NCBI GenBank assembly: GCA_016294985.1 | Contig: JAECRW010000052.1 | Coordinates: 1 to 9,601, forward strand | Direction: 5' to 3' | Source of the DNA: Candidatus Sifarchaeum marinoarchaea | Lineage (GTDB): Archaea; Asgardarchaeota; Sifarchaeia; Borrarchaeales; Borrarchaeaceae | Length of the DNA stretch: 9,601 nt | Translations under genes and position numbers: made by a program | The notes under the pieces: model-generated | What the model saw: the letters and a program-made list of their open reading frames with translations, nothing else | What the model was told of the DNA's origin: nothing | Database searches by the model: none | Shown here: in pieces, positions 1 to 5,657 of the stretch | Layout: each line of letters opens with the position of its first letter | Position numbering within the stretch: the stretch's first letter is position 1

Positions 1-51
1 TTTAAGCATTTACCTTTATAATTTTTACATTCAGCCGCTTTAGTAGAATAG

Positions 52-182
52 GATGAGGCTTCAAGGAGATCACAGGGTCAGCAAGAGTTGAATTTTGAGA
101 CACTAGATCATTGAAATGCATAAAGTGGTTATATATAGTTTATCTAGTGTCTGTTCCCTTTATCTCCTTTGAACTTTTCATC
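52..182. repeat. Long imperfect inverted repeat / candidate structured RNA
   Basis: The outer arm 52-77 pairs with 156-182: GATGA with TCATC, TTCAA with TTGAA, GGAGAT with ATCTCC, and AGGG with CCCT, separated by small bulges. The inner arms AGACACTAGAT (98-108) and ATCTAGTGTCT (142-152) are a perfect 11-base inverted repeat with a 33-base loop. About 20 bases (78-97) stay unpaired on the left side only. Roughly 30 base pairs in nested helices is more than scattered chance matches in A+T-rich DNA should give. It could be a small RNA, a terminator-like structure of an upstream gene, or a decayed miniature inverted-repeat element. No known RNA family was recognised. Confidence 0.5.
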
Positions 183-373
183 ACATGGTATTAGTAAGCA
201 TGTGCTCTTTTTTATATGGTGTTTTTGGCAAAAATTCTACTTTAGCTCTAAAACAATCTATTTTTGTTTATGGAGAATAACAATAAGCCTCTCATCTTAG
301 AAATCAATTTCAATAGATTCTAAATGTATCATTCAAAACATTAAAATCAGCAAAATTTAAATGGAAAGATGAG

Positions 374-394
374 TGAAAGTTTCGACAACTTTCA
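374..394 (+). repeat. 8-bp hairpin upstream of fwdD
   Basis: TGAAAGTT (374-381) and AACTTTCA (387-394) are perfectly complementary around a 5-base loop (TCGAC). It lies about 117 bases before the fwdD start. It could be part of a structured leader or an operator; there is no T-run directly after it, so it is not an obvious terminator. Confidence 0.35.
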
Positions 395-451
395 AATTGT
401 GGATATGTGAGAGACAATCACTTGAAACTTCATTAACTAGATCTATTATTC

Positions 452-463
452 ATCAATATTGAT
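452..463. promoter_or_regulatory. Perfect 12-base palindrome, possible operator
   Basis: ATCAATATTGAT is a perfect palindrome ending 47 bases before the fwdD start. It lies within the inverted pair ACTTGAAA (420-427) and TTTCAAGT (464-471). Its symmetry suits a dimeric winged-helix regulator, but A+T-rich palindromes of this size also arise by chance. Confidence 0.3.
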
Positions 464-499
464 TTTCAAGTTATCCTCTTAAGTTTCCAGTAGGAAAAT

Positions 500-504
500 G
501 GTGA
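500..504 (+). promoter_or_regulatory. Ribosome binding site of fwdD
   Basis: GGTGA, the archaeal anti-Shine-Dalgarno complement, lies 6 bases before the ATG at 511. This spacing favours 511 over the second in-frame ATG at 517. Confidence 0.65.
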
Positions 505-510
505 ACAGAG

Positions 511-921
511 ATGGGAATGAAAAAGTCAAAAAAGGTCACCCTCCTTACCGGTCGATCAATTGAGCAAGGAGTCAGCTTAGAGGGTGAGAAACTCACACGC
601 GGCTATGTCCTTAGCACGGCTGTATGTGATATCGACCCAGAGGACATGAAAGAATTAGAAATTTACGATGGCGATACTGTGAAAGTTAAAACTGATTATG
701 GAGAAATCCTAGTAAGCGGAATTGAATCGACCCAGGCTCCACACAGAGGAATTGTATTCATTCCAATGGGGCTATACGCAAACGCGGTAGTCAATCCAGA
801 GACTGATAGCACAGGAATGCCTAGCTTCAAGGGCATTGAAGCTATTATTGAACCAGCACCGAACGAACGGGTACTAACCCCTACTGCACTAATGAAGAAA
901 ATAATGCCGCTCAAAAAGTAA
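511..921 (+). CDS. fwdD: Formylmethanofuran dehydrogenase subunit D (molybdopterin dinucleotide-binding)
   Basis: This 136-residue protein is a stand-alone molybdopterin-dinucleotide-binding domain. It corresponds to the C-terminal cofactor-binding domain of formate-dehydrogenase-type enzymes. With FwdB it holds the tungsten or molybdenum bis-pterin centre that reduces CO2 to formate inside the cytoplasmic formylmethanofuran dehydrogenase complex. The diagnostic stretch lies at about residues 86-108, with MGLYANAVVNPETDSTGMP followed by SFKG, which is highly typical of FwdD/FmdD. The N-terminal LLTGRSIEQG also fits the family. Length is normal for the family. The start at 511 has GGTGA 6 bases upstream. 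The stop is 6 bases before the first possible fwdB start, so the two genes are almost certainly co-transcribed. Whether the complex contains W or Mo cannot be read from the sequence. Confidence 0.93.
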   Translation: MGMKKSKKVTLLTGRSIEQGVSLEGEKLTRGYVLSTAVCDIDPEDMKELEIYDGDTVKVKTDYGEILVSGIESTQAPHRGIVFIPMGLYANAVVNPETDSTGMPSFKGIEAIIEPAPNERVLTPTALMKKIMPLKK

Positions 922-939
922 GAGGAAGTGAACCAAAAG

Positions 940-2262
940 ATGAGCAAACAAACTGTCGTAAAAGATGTCATCTGTCCTTTTTGTGGATGTTTATGCGACG
1001 ATATAGAAATTTTTGTTAAAGATAATAAGATTGTAGAAACTGCAAACGCGTGTGTCCTGGGTACAGCGAAATTTATGTCAGCGAATAATGTGTCTCACAG
1101 AATAACCGCCCCAATGATTAGAGAAAATGGAAAACTAAAAGAAGTGCCCATAGATGAGGCTTTAGAAAAGGCAGCACAGATTTTAGTGGATGCAGAATGG
1201 CCATTACTATATGGATGGGCTTCAACGGAATGTGAAGCTCAAAGTGTGGGTGTAGAATTAACAGAAGAGGTGGGTGGAGTTATAGATCAAACAGCAAGTG
1301 TTTGTCACGGACCTTCGATTCTTGGGGTACAAGATATAGGACTGTCTGGCGCAACCTTAGGAGAAATCATGAATCGCGCAGACTTAATCATTTACTGGGG
1401 TTGTAATCCAGTACATGCTCACCCAAGACATATGAGCAGATATTCTGTTTATCGACGGGGATATTTTACGGAACGCGGCGTTAAAGACAGACTGATGGTT
1501 GTGATAGATCCCAGAGAAACCCATACGGCGAAATTAGCGAACCTCTACATTCAACCGAAACCAGGTACGGATTTCGAAATAATAACTGCAATTAGAACTG
1601 TGTTAGCAGGCAAAGAACTTCCAGTCGATGAGGTAGGCGGAGTTTCTAAGGAAGAAATAACCGAACTCGTTAATATCTTAAAGAATAGCAAATTAGGAAT
1701 TGTCTTTTTTGGTCTTGGGCTTACAATGAGTAGAGGAAAGCATAGAAATATAGATATTGCCTTGAGTTTAGTGAGAGATCTCGCTGCTTTCACCAAATTT
1801 CTGATCTGTCCGATGCGAGGGCATTGGAATGTAACTGGAATCGGCCAGGTCCTGACATGGATAACAGGATATCCATTTGCTGTAGATTTTAGTAGAGGAT
1901 TTCCTAGATATGGCCCAGGAGAATTTACCAGCAATGAAATATTAGCACGAGGTGAGGTCGATGCCGCTCTAGTGATCGCAGCAGATGCCGTGGCAAATTT
2001 TCCTTTACAAGCAGCAAAAAGGCTCGCAGAAATTCCTCTCATAGCAATAGACCCTCATCAAACTCCTACGACGCTTCTCGCAGATGTAATACTCCCGCCA
2101 AGCATCGCTGGCATTGAGGCGGAAGGCACGGGTTATAGAATGGATGGTGTACCAATTCGTGTCAAAAAAGTAGTTGAAGCGCCAGAGGGATGTTTATCGG
2201 ACAAAGAAATCCTAGAACGACTTTTAGCCAAAGTAAAAGAACTAAAGGCTAAGCAAAAGTAA
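940..2262 (+). CDS. fwdB: Formylmethanofuran dehydrogenase subunit B (W/Mo catalytic subunit)
   Basis: FwdB is the catalytic subunit for CO2 reduction to formate, the first step of the archaeal methyl branch, or the reverse in oxidative use. Numbered from the GTG at 928, the N-terminal [4Fe-4S] ligands are C16, C19, C23 and C42 (CPFCGCLCDD, then NAC). The presumed metal ligand is C126 in ASVCHGPS; it is cysteine, not selenocysteine. Downstream motifs such as YWGCNPVHAHPRH, IDPRETHTAKLA, CPMRGHWNV and ADVILPPS with EAEGT fit a complete FwdB of about 440 residues. I prefer ATG 940: GTGA (928-931) lies 8 bases before it, while GTG 928 sits only 2 bases after GAGG. The 940 start also resembles usual FwdB N termini. 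FwdA, FwdC, FwdF and FwdG are not in the window, so the remaining complex must be encoded elsewhere or be absent. Confidence 0.93.
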   Translation: MSKQTVVKDVICPFCGCLCDDIEIFVKDNKIVETANACVLGTAKFMSANNVSHRITAPMIRENGKLKEVPIDEALEKAAQILVDAEWPLLYGWASTECEAQSVGVELTEEVGGVIDQTASVCHGPSILGVQDIGLSGATLGEIMNRADLIIYWGCNPVHAHPRHMSRYSVYRRGYFTERGVKDRLMVVIDPRETHTAKLANLYIQPKPGTDFEIITAIRTVLAGKELPVDEVGGVSKEEITELVNILKNSKLGIVFFGLGLTMSRGKHRNIDIALSLVRDLAAFTKFLICPMRGHWNVTGIGQVLTWITGYPFAVDFSRGFPRYGPGEFTSNEILARGEVDAALVIAADAVANFPLQAAKRLAEIPLIAIDPHQTPTTLLADVILPPSIAGIEAEGTGYRMDGVPIRVKKVVEAPEGCLSDKEILERLLAKVKELKAKQK

Positions 2263-2283
2263 AATTCATAAAAATAACTAATC

Positions 2284-2290
2284 AAAAAAA
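2284..2290 (-). terminator. T-run terminator of the cysteine-rich gene
   Basis: Read on the - strand this is a run of seven T, 33 bases after the stop codon of the cysteine-rich gene. T-runs without a strong hairpin commonly end archaeal transcripts. No comparable + strand T-run follows fwdB in the gap 2263-2322. Confidence 0.4.
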
Positions 2291-2322
2291 GTAAGGATAA
2301 AATAGGGGAATCATCAAAAAGA

Positions 2323-2667
2323 TTAGATTCTGATTCCCAGATTGACTTTCGATTCTGAAATTTTCTTTTGGACCATACTTACTAAAGATTCCATCTCTGC
2401 AAGAGATTGTAAGTATTCTTGTCTTTTTTCTTTCTCTTCCATACAGGGAACCCCCAGTGGGCAGCTGCCACAGAATAGATTGGTTGTATCATATTGGCCA
2501 AACGTCTCACATGAATAAGCTAAATTTGGTTCATTTGCGGTTTTTACCGCTTCATAGGTAAGACTTTTACCAAAAGCGCAGATGTCACAACGGTGAACGC
2601 TGCAGGTTTCCCAATTTGGGCAAGCGAAAGTGTTTGTTTCAGATTCAAAAACTTCGTTTTGAGCCAT
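2323..2667 (-). CDS. Small cysteine-rich protein of unknown function
   Basis: I do not recognise this family. From the ATG at 2667 the product has 114 residues with eight cysteines: C16, C22, C27, C30, C53, C66, C69 and C75. They form two clusters, CPNWETCSVHRCDIC and CGSCPLGVPC, with YSCETFG between. The spacing suggests one or two bound metals (zinc) or iron-sulfur clusters, but matches no standard ferredoxin. Residues 77-106 are charged and probably form an amphipathic helix or short coiled coil. There is no signal peptide or membrane segment. AGGAGG (2680-2675, - strand) lies 7 bases before ATG 2667. The longer reading from TTG 2673 would leave only 1 base, so I reject it. The gene is divergent from the HdrA fusion and convergent with fwdB. 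A redox-protein accessory or metal-binding role is only a guess from context. Confidence 0.75.
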   Translation of the reverse strand: MAQNEVFESETNTFACPNWETCSVHRCDICAFGKSLTYEAVKTANEPNLAYSCETFGQYDTTNLFCGSCPLGVPCMEEKEKRQEYLQSLAEMESLVSMVQKKISESKVNLGIRI

Positions 2668-2674
2668 TAACAAT

Positions 2675-2680
2675 CCTCCT
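2675..2680 (-). promoter_or_regulatory. Ribosome binding site that decides the start of the cysteine-rich gene
   Basis: CCTCCT on the + strand reads AGGAGG on the - strand, 7 bases before the ATG at 2667. It is the strongest Shine-Dalgarno sequence in the window. Confidence 0.75.
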
Positions 2681-2758
2681 TATGAATTTTAAGAAATTTA
2701 AATTGATAATTTTCACCTATTGAATTTTTTCAGTGTTATTTCAACCTTATACGCAAAA

Positions 2759-2767
2759 ATATATAAT
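2759..2767 (-). promoter_or_regulatory. Candidate TATA box of the cysteine-rich gene
   Basis: On the - strand the sequence reads AATTATATATTTTTG. A start of transcription about 25 bases downstream would leave a leader of roughly 65-70 bases before ATG 2667. The surroundings are so A+T-rich that the call is tentative. Confidence 0.3.
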
Positions 2768-2861
2768 TCTGTCCAAAAATTTTGTTTCTAACATTTCGTA
2801 CCAAAAATTATCAAAAAGTCAACTTCATTTTGCTTAACATAGACAATTTTCTTTGCTGAAA

Positions 2862-2879
2862 AGAAAAAATTTTTTTTCT
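2862..2879. repeat. A-tract/T-tract inverted repeat
   Basis: AGAAAAAA (2862-2869) and TTTTTTCT (2872-2879) form an 8-base inverted repeat with a 2-base centre. It lies near the middle of the divergent region and could bend DNA or act as a two-way transcription block between the promoters. Confidence 0.35.
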
Positions 2880-2944
2880 AAAATTGTAAATAAAAACTTT
2901 CAAAAGTAAAATAAGTAGTTAATATCGATAATTATTTATTTGTT

Positions 2945-2980
2945 GATAAGTTGTTCAGTATCATAGACTTGAAACTTATC
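2945..2980. promoter_or_regulatory. Inverted repeat GATAAGTT...AACTTATC, possible operator
   Basis: GATAAGTT (2945-2952) and AACTTATC (2973-2980) are perfect inverted copies separated by 20 bases. They end 58 bases before the start of the winged-helix/HdrA gene. The position suits an operator, perhaps for autoregulation by the winged helix encoded just downstream. No direct evidence of binding exists. Confidence 0.35.
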
Positions 2981-3024
2981 TTTTTGTATTCAACTTGAAA
3001 GAACGTATTGAGAATTCTAGTAAA

Positions 3025-3029
3025 AGGAG
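3025..3029 (+). promoter_or_regulatory. Ribosome binding site of the HdrA fusion gene
   Basis: AGGAG in AAAAGGAGTTCACGGTTATG lies about 9 bases before the ATG at 3039. This supports translation beginning at the winged-helix domain and not at a later internal codon. Confidence 0.6.
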
Positions 3030-3038
3030 TTCACGGTT

Positions 3039-5603
3039 ATGGACCTATACTCTATCTTATCGCATTCAACTCGCAGAAAGATTTTACAAATTCTTGAAAG
3101 AGAAGGAGTTTTGTCATTTTCAGCTTTTATGCCTCTTCTAAAACTTGATACAAGTGGTAAACTCAATTTTCATATTAAAAAAATGGGAAATTTAATCAAG
3201 AAGAGTGGAAAGAACTATATGTTAACTGAAGAAGGCAAATTGGCTCTAAAAATTATGAAACTTAATGATAACATCCTTTCCGGAACTGCACAACTTGACC
3301 AAATCGATAGAGATGAAATCAGCAGAGTAGGAATAACGAGGATCGGCGTCATTATCTGTTTATGTGCAGAGGAAATCTCTGAGGTATTAGATATCGATGA
3401 TTTAAAGCGATATATTGGCTCATTAAAAAATGTTGTTTCAATACGCATTGTAGACAGATTATGCGATATTAAAGAATCTAAAGGCATAAAGGAGTGGATA
3501 GATCAATTCTTTATCAACCGTATTGTGGTTGCATCATGCTCACCAAGAACTCACACTTTTGTTTTTGAAGATATTTTTGTTGATGTAATCGATGTTGAAA
3601 TAATCAAAAATATAGAGTTTGCTAATATTCGCGAACAATGCGTCTGGGTCAACGATTCGAAACCACAAATCGCTCTTGAAAAGGCTAAGGTCTTGATAGA
3701 AGCAGCCGTAAGCCGAATTATGCTTCAAGAAGATATCGAAGTTAAAGAAATTATTAGAACTCAGAAGTCAGTAGCTGTCATTGGCGGTGGGCTTGCAGGT
3801 CTAAATTTAGCGCTATCGTTTGCAAGAGCAGGCCTAGAGGTATATCTTATTGAAAAGTCGCCGACTTTGGGCGGGAAGATAGCCAGATGGAGTAATATTC
3901 TTGATATCAAGGAATGTACTTCATGTTATCTTACAGAGTTAATTAGTCGTGTAATGAAAGAAAATGTGAAAGTATTCACCAATACAACTGCCGAAAAAGT
4001 GTCAGGTCATGTAGGTAACTTTGAAATTGAATTGCAAATTCATCCTAGATTTGTCGACGTTGATGCTTGTACCGGTTGCAAGAGATGCACCGATGTATGT
4101 CCAAATGAAAAGGAAAATGAATATGAATTCGGTCTTACACAAAGAAAGTTCATCCATATACCCTTTTCAAACGCATATCCGTACGCCCCTGTAATAGAAG
4201 AGGAATCCATTGAACATTGCCGAGATTGTAGGTTGTGTGAAGAAGAATGTCCAACTTCCGCAATCAACTTAGAAGATAACCCCAGAAAATTGCGAATCAA
4301 TGTGGGAGCGAAAGTTTTAGCTATTGGTTCTGACTTGTTCCAGGACTTATCACCATATCACCATAACCCAAAAAATGATATAGTGACATCTGCTGAGTTT
4401 GAAAGAATTCTCGCCTCTGATGGACCGACAGGAGGTAAATTGGTTAAAATTTCTGATGGAAAATCGCCTAAGAGCATCAGTATAATCCAATGCGTCAATA
4501 ATATAGATGTATGCAGTAATTATTGCTGCACTCTTAGCAAGAAGTATATTGAAGAAATTGAAAAAAGGCTGCCTGATTGCGAACTGCATGTCTGGTACGA
4601 TATCAGCCGAATACCGCAGAATCCAGTCATGTGGTTTACCCCTGACCATAAAATTTTCCACTGGGCAAAAATCCTTAAAATTGAAGTAGAAGGAAATAAA
4701 AAGTTCATCGCAACTGAAGCAGACCGTTTTGAAACTGACATGGTAATTCTAAACATAGGTATGATTCCTAACAAAAGTCTAAGAGCACTCAGAGAATCTG
4801 CTCTTGACTTCAGTTTAGATTCTAAAGGCTTTATGTCTGAGATTACTCTTGCTTCTGGCATTTATGGCTGCGGATCAGTAAGGGGCCCTGCAGATTATAG
4901 AGATACGATTTCTGCCACTAACGATATAGCTATAAAGGTTATTTCTCTCTTAGCTAAAGATCATTTAATACCAGAAATCCATGGCAGTATAGTAGACTCT
5001 AGCAAATGTGGATTCTGTGGTCTGTGTGCTTCTTCTTGTCCCTACAGAGCTATTTCCATTGAATCAGAGGAAATAATTATAGATCAGTTTAACTGCAAAG
5101 CGTGTGGAGTTTGCGTTGCAGTCTGCCCCACAAAGGCTGTTGAGATGAAAATTGATACCACAGAGAAAATGATGCGAACTATTGAGGTATATTCGAAATT
5201 CTCGCCCTCCCCGAAGATAATCGCATTTGCATGCGAATCTTGTGGATATTCTGCAGCAGATGATGCTGGGCTTAAGAAAATCCAATACACTCCAAATGTG
5301 TTGATTGTTAAAGTTCCTTGTACGGGAAGAGTCGATACGCGATTCATAACTTATTCTTTTGAGCAAGGATTTGATGGCGTATTGGTGGTAGGATGCCAGA
5401 GGGAGTCGTGCAAGTACATAGATGGCTTCTCGAAAGCAGAAAAAAGAATTGAATTACTGAAAAAGATGACACCTGAGCTTGAAAATAAACTTCATATCGT
5501 TTCGCTTTCTGCTATTGATAGTTATAAATTTGCATCGATTGTAAACGATTTTTATAGCAGATTAGCAGGAAAAGAAAGCCCTGTCATCGCTGCAACACAA
5601 TAG
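3039..5603 (+). CDS. hdrA: Winged-helix / HdrA / MvhD fusion protein
   Basis: This 854-residue protein joins three modules. Residues 1-76 are an ArsR-like winged helix (LSHSTRRKILQILEREG, then LNFHIKKMGNLI and a wing ending YMLTEEGKLAL). Residues 101-704 are HdrA: an N-terminal cysteine module (C107, C109, C142, C167, C201), FAD fold GGGLAG at 249-254 with E272, CTSC at 293-296, an inserted ferredoxin (C344/347/350/354 and C394/397/400/404), CSNYCC at 492-497, and a C-terminal ferredoxin (C657/660/663/667 and C686/689/692/696). Residues 726-840 are MvhD, with C732, C735, C761, C786 and C791. HdrA normally bifurcates electrons from hydrogenase to HdrB/HdrC and ferredoxin in the cytoplasm. HdrA-MvhD fusions are known (Methanosarcina HdrA2); the DNA-binding N terminus is unusual. 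mvhG follows 54 bases downstream in a likely operon. No HdrB or HdrC is nearby. Confidence 0.92.
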   Translation: MDLYSILSHSTRRKILQILEREGVLSFSAFMPLLKLDTSGKLNFHIKKMGNLIKKSGKNYMLTEEGKLALKIMKLNDNILSGTAQLDQIDRDEISRVGITRIGVIICLCAEEISEVLDIDDLKRYIGSLKNVVSIRIVDRLCDIKESKGIKEWIDQFFINRIVVASCSPRTHTFVFEDIFVDVIDVEIIKNIEFANIREQCVWVNDSKPQIALEKAKVLIEAAVSRIMLQEDIEVKEIIRTQKSVAVIGGGLAGLNLALSFARAGLEVYLIEKSPTLGGKIARWSNILDIKECTSCYLTELISRVMKENVKVFTNTTAEKVSGHVGNFEIELQIHPRFVDVDACTGCKRCTDVCPNEKENEYEFGLTQRKFIHIPFSNAYPYAPVIEEESIEHCRDCRLCEEECPTSAINLEDNPRKLRINVGAKVLAIGSDLFQDLSPYHHNPKNDIVTSAEFERILASDGPTGGKLVKISDGKSPKSISIIQCVNNIDVCSNYCCTLSKKYIEEIEKRLPDCELHVWYDISRIPQNPVMWFTPDHKIFHWAKILKIEVEGNKKFIATEADRFETDMVILNIGMIPNKSLRALRESALDFSLDSKGFMSEITLASGIYGCGSVRGPADYRDTISATNDIAIKVISLLAKDHLIPEIHGSIVDSSKCGFCGLCASSCPYRAISIESEEIIIDQFNCKACGVCVAVCPTKAVEMKIDTTEKMMRTIEVYSKFSPSPKIIAFACESCGYSAADDAGLKKIQYTPNVLIVKVPCTGRVDTRFITYSFEQGFDGVLVVGCQRESCKYIDGFSKAEKRIELLKKMTPELENKLHIVSLSAIDSYKFASIVNDFYSRLAGKESPVIAATQ

Positions 5604-5643
5604 CACACACATAAGAAGAGATGAAAATCCGAAAAATCTTTAC

Positions 5644-5647
5644 GGAG
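5644..5647 (+). promoter_or_regulatory. Ribosome binding site of mvhG
   Basis: GGAG in TACGGAGAGATTATATAGTG lies 10 bases before the GTG start at 5658. No ATG is near enough to compete, so a GTG start is likely. Confidence 0.5.
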
Positions 5648-5657
5648 AGATTATATA

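Larger units (their letters stand above)
1..510. other. Non-coding region upstream of fwdD, rich in inverted repeats
   Basis: I see no convincing gene here. All three + frames entering from the left edge hit a stop within the first 45 bases. The region is A+T-rich and holds a long imperfect hairpin (52-182), smaller inverted repeats (297-305 with 316-323; 374-381 with 387-394; 420-427 with 464-471) and a perfect 12-base palindrome (452-463). TATA-like runs occur near 129-138, 207-217 and 354-362, so the fwdD transcription start cannot be fixed by eye. The region may combine the promoter, a structured leader and the remains of an older element or small RNA. Confidence 0.6.
2668..3038. other. 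Divergent A+T-rich intergenic region
   Basis: This stretch separates the divergent cysteine-rich gene and HdrA fusion gene and must contain both promoters. I see no coding sequence. It holds a - strand TATA-like box (2759-2767) and an A/T quasi-palindrome (2862-2879) that could bend DNA. It also holds a near-palindrome ACTTTCAAAAGT (2896-2907), an inverted repeat (2945-2980) and two copies of ACTTGAAA (2967-2974, 2993-3000). The regulatory sites closest to the HdrA start are the likeliest operators. Confidence 0.6.

Noticed and set aside
1..9. A - strand gene starting at base 9 and leaving the left edge
   Set aside because: Only three codons are visible and the AAAGGT before it is 2 bases from the ATG, so it cannot be supported.
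1..510. tRNA or other standard RNA gene in the 5' region
   Set aside because: I found no T-arm consensus, acceptor stem or known RNA signature. The hairpins do not form a cloverleaf.
928..939. GTG 928 as the start of fwdB
   Set aside because: GAGG would be only 2 bases away. ATG 940 has GTGA at 8 bases and a more typical N terminus. It remains possible.
1303..1311. Selenocysteine or a broken metal ligand in fwdB
   Set aside because: The codon at residue 126 (1303-1305) is TGT, a cysteine, and the ASVCHGPS motif is intact.
928..2262. fwdB as an ordinary formate dehydrogenase alpha subunit
   Set aside because: Its length of about 440 residues, the separate FwdD partner and motifs such as CPFCGCLCDD and CPMRGHWNV fit FwdB. 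A formate dehydrogenase would be longer, with the pterin-binding C-terminal domain attached.
2668..2673. Longer start (TTG 2673) for the cysteine-rich protein
   Set aside because: It would lie 1 base after AGGAGG, whereas ATG 2667 has an ideal 7-base spacing.
3039..3300. The winged helix as a separate small regulator gene with HdrA starting later
   Set aside because: There is no stop codon, no second ribosome binding site and no suitable ATG or GTG near residues 90-100. The frame is continuous.
4350..5366. Several open frames of 60-113 codons opposite the HdrA gene
   Set aside because: They are antisense or out-of-frame shadows of a clearly conserved gene and lack ribosome binding sites or recognisable domains.
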